From Euglena gracilis (lineage: Eukaryota > Euglenida > Euglenophyceae > Euglenales): a stretch of 64,000 nucleotides of DNA. Location: NCBI GenBank assembly GCA_039621445.1, contig CP154954.1, positions 46,417,847-46,481,846 of the forward strand. Reading direction: 5' to 3'. This document shows positions 12,301 through 24,200 of this stretch, piece after piece. Position 1 is the first letter of the stretch. The number at the start of each line of letters is the position of its first letter. The notes under the pieces are model-generated. The model saw only the letters and a list, made by a program, of their open reading frames with translations. It was not told the DNA's origin and did no database searches. A program made the translations under genes and the position numbers.

Positions 12301-14165
12301 CCCCCCCCCCCCCCCCCCTGAGTAGGCTCGGGCCCCCGCGGATTATCGATGTGACCTGATTTCGGGACCCGAAAGGTTAATAGCCTATAGGTTAGGAGAC
12401 GGTCCCTAGTTTGTCCAGAGCCCTTAGGTTGCCCGCAACTCCGCGCCAGGCCGGAGATCTGGCCCGAGCAAAAAAGTTGTCTACCGTTTTTTCAAAAAAA
12501 GTTTGTTGACCGGCAACAGTGGGTCATTTTTGGGGTCAAAAAATCGAAAAATTCAAAATATCTCGAAAACGCCGGGGAGTTGAGAAAAACTAAAGAGTAC
12601 CTCATTCCACAACTTTTGGACGCCCTATCCACCGGTATTCGCAGTTTGGGCCAACTCCCCGCCTAGCCCGAGATACGGCCGTTTTTCGGTCCAAATGGCC
12701 GTTTTGCGCACTTTTCCCACTGTCCGACTTAGCCGTTTTCGGGCCAAAAAGTCAAAAAAAATCGAAAATTTTTTTTTCGCCCAAAACCATGTTTTTTGGC
12801 CTCCCGGACCCGGAAAAAGTGTTTTTGAGCTGAAAATGAGCGCTTTTCGACCCGCCAGGGCCCCTTTTTGGGCCGCCAACCCATTGATTTTGGGTCAAAA
12901 CCGGGTCAAAAAAGTCGAAAAATATCGAAAAAATTTTTTCGCCCAAAACCATCTTTTTGAGCCTCTTGGTCCCGGAAAACAGCTTTTTGCGCTAAAAATG
13001 ATCTTTTCCCGCCGGACGAGCCTCAATGGTCCCCCAAAGAGCTCAGCTCTACGTCACACCCTGGTCGCTGAGCTCTTATCTCTATAGAGTAAGAGCGAAC
13101 CTTACCCACACCCCCCCCGAAACCCCCCCCTGACCCCCCCCGCCCCCCCGCCCCCCCCCCCCCGCCCCCCCCCCCCCCCCCCCCCGCCCCCCCTGAGTAG
13201 GCTCGGGCCCCCGCGGATTATCGATGTGACCTGATTTCCGGACCCGAAAAGTTAATAGCCTATAGGTTAGGAGACGGTCCCTAGTTTGTCCAGAGCCCTT
13301 AGGTTGCCCGCAACTCCGCGCCAGGCCGGAGATCTGGCCCGAGCAAAAAAGTTGTCTACCGTTTTTTTTCCAAAGAAATTTTGTTGGACCGGCAAAAGGG
13401 GTCATTTTTGGGGGTCAAAAAATCGAAAAATTCAAAATATCTCGAAAACGCTGGGGAGTTGAGAAAAACTAAAGAGTACCTCATTCCACAACTTTGGGAC
13501 GCCCTATCCACCGGTATTCGCAGTTTGGGCCAACTCCCCGCCTAGCCCGAGATACGGCCGTTTTTCGGTCCAAATTGCCGTTTTGCGCACTTTTCCCACT
13601 GTCCGACTTAGCCGTTTTCGGGCCAAAAAGTCGAAAAAAATCAAAAAAAATTTTTTCGCCCAAAACCATGTTTTTTGGCCTCCCGGACCCGGAAAAAGTG
13701 GTTTTGAGCCGAAAATGAGCGTTTTTCGACCCGCCAGCGCCCCGTTTTGGTTCGCCAACCCATTGACTTTGGGTCAAAACCGGGTCAAAAAAGTCGAAAA
13801 AAATCGAAAAAATTTTTTTCGCCCAAAACCATGTTTTTTGGCCTCCCGGACCCGGAAAAAGTGTTTTTGAGCTGAAAATGAGCGTTTTTCGAACCGCCAG
13901 GGCCCCTTTTTGGGCCGCCAACCCATTGATTTTGGGTCAAAACCGGGTCAAAAAAGTCGAAAAAAATCGAAAATTTTTTTTTCGCCCAAAAACATGTTTT
14001 TTTGGCCTCCAGGACCCGGAAAACATGTTTTTGAGCTGAAAATGAGCGTTTTTCGCCGGCCGGGCCGGAATGGTCCCCCAAAGAGCTCAGCTCTACGTCA
14101 CACCCTGGTCGCTGAGCTCTTATCCCTTTATGGGTAAGAGCGAAGCTTACCACTGGGGGAAAACC
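1806..14165 (+). repeat. Compound tandem array of 0.7-1.2 kb units with C-tract boundaries
   Basis: Units recur with the boundary word CAAAGAGCTCAGCTCTACGT at about 2011, 3208, 4245, 4956, 5975, 9322, 12168, 13036 and 14077, with degenerate copies near 8140-8460 and 11,120. Each unit runs: hairpin, CTTATCTCTTTAGAGTAAGAGC, TACCACC, a pure C tract of about 25-85 nt with occasional G, TGAGTAGG, ATTATCGATGTGA, TAATAGCCTATAGGTTAGGAG, GTTGTCTACCG, AAAATATCTCGAAAACGC, then one to four 163-bp sub-repeats. Spacing varies (711-1197 bp) mainly with the number of sub-repeats. Blocks at 6.2-8.4 kb and 9.6-11.1 kb are diverged variants. Unit sequences are otherwise very similar, implying recent amplification or homogenisation. 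No conserved protein is encoded; the many open frames are by-products of the repeat. Confidence 0.9.
2011..2053 (+). repeat. Unit-boundary hairpin (example of about 10 copies)
   Basis: AAGAGCTCAGC and its inverse GCTGAGCTCTT flank about 19 nt (TCTACGTCACACCCTGGTC), forming an 11-bp stem present at almost every unit boundary in the array. A second small dyad, TCTTTAGAG, follows at once. The same segment occurs in reverse orientation at 49,230-49,275 with the variant CCCATAAAGGG. Confidence 0.75.
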
Positions 14166-14825
14166 CCCCCCAACCCCCCCCCCCCCCCCCCCCCTCGGGG
14201 CCACCTCGGGAACCGGCGGATTATCACCATGATCCCGGCCCCGTTCCCGAAATTTTTTTTTTCAGTCACGAGCGACTGGATTCCTAGTTTCCGAATCACC
14301 TGGGTTTGACCCCCAACTCCCCGCCAGGCCCGAGTTATTCACGCGCGAAGGGGTCCAAACTGGGTAGGATTCGCCAACCCCCCCTGGATAAGCCCCCCCC
14401 CCCCCTTTGGACGGCCAAAAAATGTCAATTTTCAAAATATCTCCAAAATGAAGCAAAATCAAAGGAAATGTCCGGAGACCTAATTTGAAGCCCTTGGAAC
14501 GCCTCATCCACCGGTATTTTGATTTCCCCGCAACGCCCCGCCTAGCCCGAGATACGGCCGTTTTCGGCGCAGCTGGCCGTTTTGTACACTTTTCCCTCTG
14601 TTCGACTTAGCCGTTTTCGGGGGGTTGGGGGTCAAAAAATCGATGTTTTCAAAATTTCTCGAAAATGATGCAAAATCAAAGGAAATGTCCAGAGACCTAA
14701 ATTGAAGCCCTTGGAACGCTCTATCTACTGTGATTTTGGTTTCATCGCAGCTCACCGCCTAGCCCGAGATACGGCCGTTTTTCGGCCAATTTAGGCCATT
14801 TTGTACACTTTTTCCACTGTTCGAC
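14166..14825. repeat. Diverged repeat block between the two satellite domains
   Basis: Two copies of a roughly 240-bp variant unit share AAATGATGCAAAATCAAAGGAAATGTCC-type sequence, CCTAATTTGAAGCCCTTGGAACGC and CTAGCCCGAGATACGGCCGTTTT (around 14,440-14,570 and 14,650-14,790). They relate to the CTCGAAAACGC/GAGATACGGCC portion of the large units. Related sequence reappears in reverse at 48.8-49.0 kb and, more diverged, at 50.4-50.8 kb, so this module is dispersed as well as tandem. Confidence 0.6.
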
Positions 14826-16760
14826 TTAGCCATTTTCGGCCAAAAAAGTCGAAAAAAATCGAAAAAATTTTTTTTGCCCGAAACGATGTTTTTTGGCCTC
14901 CCGGACCCGGAAAAACTGTTTTTGAGCCAAAAACAAGCGTTTTTCGACCCGCCAGCGCCCCGTTTTGGGCCGCCGACCCATTGACTTTGGGTCAAAACCG
15001 GGTCGAAAAAGTCGAAAAAAATCGAAAAAAATTTTTTTGCCCGAAACGATGTTTTTTGGCCTCCCGGACCCGGGAAAACTGTTTTTGAGCCGAAAACGAG
15101 CGTTTTTCGACCCGCCAGCGCCCCATTTTGGGCCGCCGACCCATTGACTTTGGGTCAAAACCGGGTCGAAAAAGTCGAAAAAAATCGAAAAAAATTTTTT
15201 TGCCCGAAACGATGTTTTTGGGCCTCCCGGACCCGGAAAAACTGTTTTTGAGCCGAAAACGAGCGTTTTTCGACCCGCCAGCGCCCCGTTTTGGGCCGCG
15301 AACCCATTGACTTTGGGTCAAAACCGGGTCGAAAAAGTCGAAAAAAATCGAAAAAATTTTTTTTGCCCGAAACGATGTTTTTTGGCCTCCCGGACCCGGA
15401 AAAACTGTTTTTGAGCCGAAAACGAGCGTTTTTCGACCCGCCAGCGCCCCATTTTGGGCCGCCGACCCGTTGACTTTGGGTCAAAACCGGGTCGAAAAAG
15501 TCGAAAAAAATCGAAAAAATTTTTTTTGCCCGAAACGATGTTTTTGGGCCTCCCGGACCCGGAAAAACTGTTTTTGAGCCGAAAACGAGCGTTTTTCGAC
15601 CCGCCAGCGCCCCGTTTTGGGCCGCGAACCCATTGACTTTGGGTCAAACCCGGGTCGAAAAAGTCGAAAAAAATCGAAAATTTTTTTTTGCCCGAAACGA
15701 TGTTTTTTGGCCTCCCGGACCCGGAAAAACTGTTTTTGAGCCGAAAACGAGCGTTTTTCGACCCGCCAGCGCCCCATTTTGGGCCGCCGACCCGTTGACT
15801 TTGGGTCAAAACCGGGTCGAAAAAGTCGAAAAAAATCGAAAATTTTTTTTTTGCCCGAAACGATGTTTTTGGCCTCCCGGACCCGGAAAAACTTTTTTTT
15901 AGCCGAAAACGAGTTTTTTTCGACCCGCAAGCGCCCCGTTTTGGGCCGCAGACCCGTTAACTTTGGGTCAAAACCGGGTCGAAAAAGTCGAAAAAAATCG
16001 AAAAAATTTTTTTGCCCGAAACGATGTTTTTTGGCCTCCCGGACCCGGAAAAAAAGTTTTTGAGCCGAAAACGAGCGTTTTTCGACCCGCCAGCGCCCCG
16101 TTTTGGGCCGCCGACCCATTGACTTTGGGTCAAAACCGGGTCGAAAAAGGCGAAAAAAAAATCGAAAAAAAATTTTTTGCCCGAAACCATGTTTTTGGGC
16201 CTCCCGGACCCAGAAAAACTGTTTTTGAGCCGAAAACGAGCGTTTTTCGACCCGCCAGCGCCCCGTTTTGGGCCGCCGACCCATTGACTTTGGGTCAAAA
16301 TCGGGCCAAAAAAGTCGAAAAAAATCGAAATTTTTTTTTTGCCCGAAACGATGTTTTTTGGCCTCCCGGACCCGGAAAAACTGTTTTTGAGCCGAAAACG
16401 AGCGTTTTTCGACCCGCCAGCGCCCCGTTTTGGGCCGCCGACCCGTTGACTTTGGGTCAAAACCGGGTCGAAAAAGTCGAAAAAAATCGAAAAAAATTTT
16501 TTTGCCCGAAACGATGTTTTTTGGCCTCCCGGACCCGGAAAAACTGTTTTTGAGCCGAAAACGAGCGTTTTTCGACCCGCCAGCGCCCCGTTTTGGGCCG
16601 CCGACCCGTTGACTTTGGGTCAAAACCGGGTCGAAAAAGGCGAAAAAATCAAAAAAAATTTTTTGGCCCGAAACGATGTTTTTTGGCCTCCCGGACCCGG
16701 AAAAACTGTTTTCGAGCCGAAAACGAGCGTTTTTCGACCCGCCAGCGCCCTGTTTCTGGC
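14826..16760 (+). repeat. 163-bp tandem satellite, about 12 monomers
   Basis: The word GGGCCGCCGACCCATTGAC (or close variants) recurs at 163-bp spacing near 14,965, 15,128, 15,291 and 15,454, then at 162-164 bp up to about 16,593. Each monomer has AAAAAGTCGAAAAAAATCG, an A/T run, TTTGCCCGAAACGATG, TTTTTTGGCCTCCCGGACC, AAACTGTTTTTGAGCCG and TTTTCGACCCGCCAGCGCC. Length drift is mostly in the A and T runs. Long frames here (one of 427 codons on the minus strand) arise because few stops occur in the monomer and run-length drift keeps one frame open. The monomer size is in the range of centromeric or heterochromatic satellites, but nothing in the sequence proves such a role. Confidence 0.9.
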
Positions 16761-16764
16761 ACAA

Positions 16765-17975
16765 ATCCCATGGATTTCAGGCAAAAGAGCTCCATGGAGT
16801 GGTCCGGTATGTATGGAGGGGTCAATGAAGGGGTGCGTGCGCGCTTATTAAGAGCTCAGCACTATTCAAAACCTGGTCCGGACCCCCCCCCCTAGATGTT
16901 GGGAGGGGGGTCCTGTTCCCCCCACCCCCCCCTCCTTGACAGGTGCCAAAAATAGCAGAAAATTTTCTTCCGGCGCTGCGCACCGGAAAATGAGCAAAAA
17001 CACCCCTTTTTGTTGACTTTTGGACATATTGCCCTTTTTTTGATGTGTTGGTGTTTTCCCCCAAAAAATTGTTCAAAAAATTTCAAAAAACGAGCATTTT
17101 TGGATCGACTTTCAAAGAAAAATCAGGGGTTTTTGACCGATTTTGACCCGATTTCCGGCCCTTTGCCCGTCCATGAAATCGAAAATTTTTCGGCCCCCCC
17201 TCAGTTTCGAGGTAGGGGGGGGGTCTCCCCCACCCCCCCCCCCTCCATGTCGGGAGGGGGGGTCCGACCCACCCCCCCCCCTCAAGGCTTCCCATCCATC
17301 CCTGCCCCCTCCTGGACCGGAGGGGGTCCAACCCCTCCACCTGCCATTATATCGAACCGTGGGTCACCTCGCTCGTTATATACCCGTCCTCCACCTGGAG
17401 CCATTCAGGACATGCAAAGGAAAGCAATAGATGCCGGTGACGAATTTTTTTTGCTTCAAACCCCCCTGAAACTATTGTCGTTAATATTTATGCGACTAAC
17501 CGTCGTCAAAACATCATTTTTGACACTTATTTTTCGAGAATTGGGCTTTTGGTGGTTTTGGGGGAATTTTCAGGGATAGGATATTCACCAACTTTTCTTC
17601 ATCTTATACCCCCCCCCTGCAAAACCCACCAAATCTGATCTTATAAGCTGGGAGGGAGTTATGATGGGGTTATCCCGGCCTGCAGAAGTGTTGAAAGAAA
17701 AGTGGGTGTGGTTAGGTAGATTATTTGCCACAATCGCTAAGCTTTATCTGGCAGCTTTCCCGCAGCTTCCCCACATTTCACTTTTTCTTTTCACTCTCTC
17801 GGCATCGCACTCCCCCACGTTTTCCGCTTTTCATTGTTGCATTCCTGCACGCACATGAGTGGTGTTTTTTTTTATTGACTGGTGTTTGGGAAACCCCCGA
17901 AGTATTTCCCCCCCACCCAGCGCAGCATCCAATGAGAAGGCATTTCCTTTTTCAAAAATTGCGAACTCCATCCGC
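16765..17975. other. Spacer between satellite array and gene B
   Basis: Starts with a module (16,815-16,880: TCAATGAAGGGGTGCGTGCG, AAGAGCTCAGCACTATTCAAAA) also found at 8,390-8,450. Then come blocks of opposed C and G runs (16,885-16,945; 17,190-17,345) and AT-leaning sequence. No exon is supported. The region just upstream of 17,976 contains CCAAT at 17,927-17,931 but no clear TATA box. Confidence 0.45.
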
Positions 17976-18206
17976 ATGCCAGTGCCCACTCGGCCCAATT
18001 CCTCGCAGGCCGATGCCCAGGCCGCGGCCCAGGCTGGGCTGAGCCGGGCCGTGGCAGTCCCTGCCGCCGACCCGGGCTGGGGGGCGGGGCCGGACGGCGG
18101 GGGGGACCTCGCCCAGCAGCGGGCCCAGCTGGAGGAGGAGCGGGCGCAGCTGCAGACGGCGCGGGCGGAGTGGGACCAGCAGCGGGAGGAGTGGCGGCGG
18201 GCCAAA
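17976..18206 (+). CDS. Gene B exon 1 (start codon and coiled coil)
   Basis: ATG in the context CCGCATGCC opens 77 codons that are about 75% GC, ending before GTGTGCG. After a Ser/Ala/Gly-rich stretch, residues about 48-77 form a heptad-rich coiled coil. An earlier in-frame ATG at 17,859 lies in AT-rich sequence without codon bias and is less likely. Confidence 0.55.
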
Positions 18207-21200
18207 GTGTGCGCCGTGGGGGGCTTTGGCACCGTGGGGTCTCGGGAATGGTGCGCCGAGGGGGCGGCTGGATGGCACTCCTATCGGACAAAGTGGCCTC
18301 CCGGACGGTGCTGGGGATGCAAGTTCTCCTTTTAATAAGCCCTGTGCCGGCTCCTGTGCTGTCCTTGAAGCACAGCGCCTTTACGCACACCATTTGGTTC
18401 CTGGCGGCATCCATCCTTCACTTTTTGCAGCCCCTGCCACCCCAACCCTCACGCAGGCAACCCGGGACCGGGCAGAAGCTGAGTTGATGGCAAAGAGGGA
18501 ATCGCTCCTTCACTTCAGTGCAATGAAGGTATTACCATACAGCATGCTGTGTTGTTTTGGGGGAATTTTGTTTTCATTTTGTGAAATTATAGAAGTTTGA
18601 AGTTCATTTTTTTTTCTTCTCCTTCTTCCTTCTTTATCAATTTCTAGGTGGCAATCTGCCTCTGGGTTGTTTTCTTTGGGTTTTGTCCGCCCTCAAGTAA
18701 TCCCCAAAGGTCACATCCTCCGGTTTCTTTAGTACCCATCTGCCCCTCCCTCTGTGGTTGTCCGCAGGCTGCATCGGATGTGCAGCGTCTGGAGGAATGG
18801 AGCAACCGTCTTCATGCGACCCAGCAGGTTTGCCGAAGATTTATTTTTGGAAACCTGTGTTGGGGGCAACAAATTGTTGCTCCGTTCCATTTGACATTGG
18901 CTGGTATTGCGTTGACCTGCACGTTATCGCTGTATGCATTATGGCCGCCCTCGCTTCGCTGTTGTTTTCTTTCTTGCAGGAGTTGTGGGACATGGAGCTC
19001 CGGATGATGAATGCTCGCATCCCTGGGGCACTTGCGGCAAGCCCCCAGCTCATGTCAGGCAACCTCCTGGCCCTGCAGCTCCCGTTCGCAAGAACCTGAT
19101 TTTCATTCTGATGCAGGAACCAGATAGCCGCCGGGAGGTGGCACCCTGTTTTGGGTCGCCAGCATATCTTTTTATGGGGTCTGATGTGCACTCTCTTGAG
19201 AACTCTCCGAAGTCTTTGGTTGAGGGATTTTTCCCTCCCCCCCCCCCGTTGTCTGATAATAAATTACTGACAGAAATTTTTGGTGCTTGTCTGGCACACC
19301 AAATTGTGCCGGCTGCTCTATTTAATTGTTTTATGCCTGTTTCCTCCTAAATATGTGGATTGTCTGTGCCTGTTCAGATCAGTCCTAGATATGCGTGCTG
19401 GAGTCTGAACGCAACTCATGGGTTGTGTTTTTGGGGGTTTGACAGCCTCAAAATTATGAAATCTCTTTTGTCTCCTTGTCTGAACAATGGCTCTGGCAGA
19501 CCCCATCAACTTGCTTGCGTGAAACCCCAATTCAAAAGACGTGGTTCATTCAAAGAAGCACCCCCAGTTTTAATGGTAATTCCAAAAAAATCAAAAAACT
19601 AAAGAAATATAAATTGAATTCCAAAATAAATCAACAACAAAAATCAGTCAGGTAAAATCCCCAGCCCAAGGCCACGGTGCTGGAGCTGCAGGTCTGCAAT
19701 CACCAGCGGTCATGCAAATATGAGGCCAAGCGGGGGTGGTCCTGGCCCCTCCGAGGAGGGTCATGGCCACCGCTGAACGTCTGGCCCAAATCAAACACAA
19801 TGCAATTGTTTAACGTTTTGGGGCCATTTCCAGGCGGAACATATCGAAAATGCTTTCCCACTCCCCCCCCCCGCCCGCCGCCTGCACAAACAAATGAAAT
19901 CGACACCCCAGATGTCCCCCGCCCAACCACCGCGGGGGAGGGGCGGGGGAGGGGCGTGCCGCCGATGCTGGAGCCGCCGTCGGCGTCCACGTCGTACACG
20001 GTGTCGCCGCACAAGCGCCTGCCGCGGCGCGTGGCGGACTGGGAGCTGTTCCACGCTGTGGCCGTGGACCTGAACATCCTCGTATCGTTCCGCCTCGCGT
20101 TCATCAAGTCCGCTCTGTGCGTGCCTGAACTGTGCCATGATGCAAGCGGTGGAACCATCGGTTGCCGCATCGCACATTTTCTGGGATGAGGGGGAAAGAA
20201 GGACGAGGTGGGTTATTGTGAATACCGTTGACTTTGCCAGCTTGGGTGATGGGCAGGCCAACAGACAGACAGACAGACAGACAGACAGAGTTTAGGGTGT
20301 TCGGTTGTCGATGGGAAAGCTTGGTTTCAAACCAAGCTTTCCCATGTAATTTGGGGTTTTCAAATTTCTCAAGTCCAAACTGGCACAAAAAAAAATCATC
20401 GACGCAAATACATTGCATACATTGGTCGATGCCTAGCACGGGGTGTTAACATCGCCAACTACAAAAGGAACTTTCAGGTTGCATTCTGAAGAATGCATAG
20501 AAGGTGATCCTTCAGCGGTCTGGCTTTGCCAGAGCGCATTTGGAACAGAACCATCCCCTCCCCCCACCCCGACGCCCCCGCCCCCTCAGGCTGGACCCGA
20601 TGCGCAGCGGGGTGCTGCTGCTCTCCCAGCTGCTCGCCCTCGGGGAGCTTCTGGCAGTGCCGGAGGCGACGCTGGGCCGCATCGCCGGCCTGGCCGCGCA
20701 AGTGGACAGCAGCCAGAGCGGCCGGCTGGACTTCTGGCAGCTGTTCGGTATCCAGGTGTGTGCGTGGGTGGGTGGGTGGGTGGGTGGGTGCACCCACCTG
20801 CGCGCGCCTGTGGGGGGGGGTGGATGTGGTGTGGGTGTGGGTGTGGGTGTGTGGGTATATGGGTGGGTGGTGGGTGGGTGGGTGCAGGGCGTTGCTTAAG
20901 AAAATTTGACCCCACCCCAGGGGGGTCAAGCCAGCCAGCAGCGTTATCCCCTTTTTTTCAGCCCTGGACCCCCCATCAACAAGATTTATTTGTTTCCACC
21001 CGCCCTTCGGGCGGCTGGACTTAATGGATTTTTCGTTTTCGGGGGCACAAAAATGGGCAAAAAAATGGGCCAAAAATGGGTGAAAATGGGTTGGAAAAAA
21101 GCTGCCCAGGACATTTTTGGGGTCAAAAAGTCGATTTTTTTTGCATGATTGGTAGTTTTTTTTGACCATTTTTGTGATTTCGATTTTGGTACCCGACCCC

Positions 21201-24200
21201 CGGTCGGCCCAGCTCCAGCCTGGGACCCCTATGGGGGGAGGGTCAGCCAACAGCCTTTTTTCAGCCAGCCCACATTACCCAGCCAATGAACTGGACCCCC
21301 CCGGGGTCCATGAGCAACGTCCTGGTGTGGGTGTGGGTGTGGGGTGTGTTGGTGTGTGTGTTTGGTGGGAGACATTGGATCTGCTGTAGGAAGACCAAAA
21401 AAAAACAACCCTCCAGCTGGGGATGTCAAAGAGCACACGCGTGCCCACCCACCCACACCCACACCCTCACCCACACCCACACCCACACCCACACCCACAC
21501 CCACCCCCCCCCCACGCGCGCGCGAACACACACACACACACACACACACACATGCGGACGTCCTTCCAGCCTGTTGGTTTCCATTCTTCAGGTATACGTT
21601 GAGTGTAACCTGGCTAGAGCTTCGCTTTTCTTTTCTTCTTTCCTGAAAGCACCAAAGTGGCCTTCTTGCATTATTATGCATTATTGTTGAGCACTGGAGT
21701 CTTTTCGTGAATCAGCCAAATTGCTGTGCAGAATGAATTTACTGACATCAACACCGAAACCCCCGAAAAACCTGGCGGCAGGGGGGGGGGCAAAAAAGAT
21801 GGTTGCACCACCTGAACCCCCTTTTTGAGGCAAATTTCTAAAACTTATTTGGAGAGGGTGTTTCAGTTTAGATGCTGCTCCAAGTTGTTTTCCTTGAAGA
21901 TGTCATCAAAAAGGTTTCTTGCATCATGAAGACCTTTTGCACATTTTCCGAAAAGTGCAGTTCAGCGCTCTGTTAAATATCTTTGAATTTTTTCCTGCCT
22001 TCCCAATTTTTTGCAGGGGGTTTTCGATCTCTCTCCCTGGACATGCAGAAATGGACAAAATTTTCTGAGGCATTCACACAAGAATGCGCAAAGCTCATAT
22101 TTGAATCAAATTTAAGAATGTGAGTTAAGCACATTTTGGGGTAGTTTTGGCGTACTTTGTCGATTTCATGCATTTTTACCCAGGCTGGCCAGCACCTCTG
22201 CCTTGCTTAAGTCATGAATAACTTTCATTGCAGTGGGTGCAGGGATGGCTACAGAAGCGCCAGTGACCTCAAGTTTGGAGAATGGGGAGTGAGTCCACCA
22301 ACTCACTGCCGCCAAATTTCCTGCTTCCAAACAGCCCAACGAACCATTTTACCCCCACAACGGGTGGCCAGAGTTCCAGGGGAGAATGATGAGCGAAGCC
22401 CCAACTCCGGCCGCCTTCGACTTCGCCTCGTGGATGCAGTTCGTGACGCAGTCGCCGTACCACTGGCCTCCCCGGCCCCGGCCGCGGGCGGCGCTGACCG
22501 CGGCCCCCGCCCCGGACACCCCCGCCAGCCCCCCGTCATGGCCCACCCCCGCGGCCCCTTTTGGCGCCGCCCCCCGCCCCCTGTGAGCTCCCCCTGGGAC
22601 TCCCGACACAGCTCCACCTGCCTCGGAGAGGCGCCACTGGCTTGGCACGGACAGATGGGCTAAACCCCAAATTCAAGGTTGCTCAAATTGGGTTGGGTTG
22701 GGTTCAATGGGTTGCTCAAATTGGGGGGTTCAACCCTAATCTAAATCCCAACCCTGACCCGAATCCTCATCCTAATCCTGATTTTTACTCTCGCCCAACC
22801 CCAGCATTCACCCCACCTGTGCTAAAAAGTTTCCTGTGCCGGCACCATTTTTATAGGGAAGAATGGGGGGTGTCCAAGTTGCTTATCCTGGTTGGCTGAA
22901 GACCTGGTGCGGTCTACTACTCCCTGAAACGTTGCCAAAAAATTCGATTTGATGATATTCATTTCCCATTTTCCTCAGATACCGTTGTCAATGTGCAAAG
23001 GCATTGTTCGAGACAGCAACGAGACGTCACCGGGAAACAGCAAAGAAAAAAACTTGGGATGAAAGAGATTTCACACATTGGAGTAATCCATTGGCAATCC
23101 TGCTTGGCATTGTGTCCGGAGGGTTGGTTTTCACTGGATAGGCCGAAGGGTTGCTTAGATAATTAACTTAAGTTATCAAACTTAAGCGGTCAACAAAAAA
23201 TGCCTCTTTTTCCAACGAACGAAGGAGGTGGCATATTTTTTTTTTGATGATATGCTCACCTTTGAACCCAAAAGATGAGCAATATTTGTAAACTTGGGTG
23301 GTTTTTGTTGCTGATGGTTGGTTGATTTCATTTGCATTTTCCCTGAATTTTTCCACATTTTCAGGGTTGTTGACATTTTGATTTGCCGTGGTCCTCCAGG
23401 GGCTGTTTAAACTTGGGTGTCGGTCGGTTCGGCCCCAAAGGGTGTTTGAATTTGGGGGTTGCTTTATTGGGGGTTATGGTTAGGTTTCGGGATTTTTCAG
23501 GGAGTTCGGCCTGCTTTAGGCCGCATTTTGGCCTAAAGCACTGCCCACTACCACTCGATCCATTACTGACCCCCCCCCAGGGGGACTCAGAAATGCAACA
23601 TTGCTGATCTTTTATCCTTCATGGCTTCGTGGGTGGCATCTCCGGGAACCTGCTCCCATGGGCCCTCAGATGTGCACAATCGCCAAAAACTTCATTGTTT
23701 TTGGCATCAATAAAAAAGGTGGTTGACTCGTTCTCGCCACTGCTCTCAGATGATTTCTGTTGGTTCCCTCTGGTATTCCTCAAAATGGATATGGTGATGT
23801 GTTGGAGTGAGCTGGAACTGGTGATGAAGCAAATGGAGTTTGCTGAATGCGAACTGTCCTTCTGCACACTTTTCAATGCGCTGTTCCCCCACACCCCCTG
23901 TGCCGAGGCCTCAACTGAAGGCGCTGCATTCCGCACCAGGACTGGAGACCTTTCGTCCTTGGTGGTGCACCGAGGCATCCTTTCGAGTTCTCCAGGGGCA
24001 CATTTTCAGGTCAACTTTTACTTCGGGCATCCGCGCCGAAGGGTGGGTGCGTTCTGATCTTACAACTCTTGCAAAGAGTTGCCTGACTCGCCCCCAAACC
24101 AATCCCCGTAGTGCGTTCTGTGCATGATGAAGGTCGTTTGTTTCTGGTTCTGGAGCACCCGGTTTGGGAACCAGTTTAGGGCATTGTGCACCCATTTGGC

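Noticed and set aside
15481-16764. 427-codon open frame on the minus strand in the 163-bp satellite (and similar 90-200 codon frames at 2-16 kb)
   Set aside because: It is repeat sequence read through: the peptide repeats PGFDPKSMGRRPKTGRW-type segments, and the same monomer is read in other frames elsewhere. Frame maintenance comes from drift in A/T runs, with no codon bias.
22680-22790. Telomere-like CCTAACCC/CCAACCC sequence
   Set aside because: Irregular words (CCCAACCCT, CCGAATCCT, CCTAATCCT) with no regular period, inside a gene intron.
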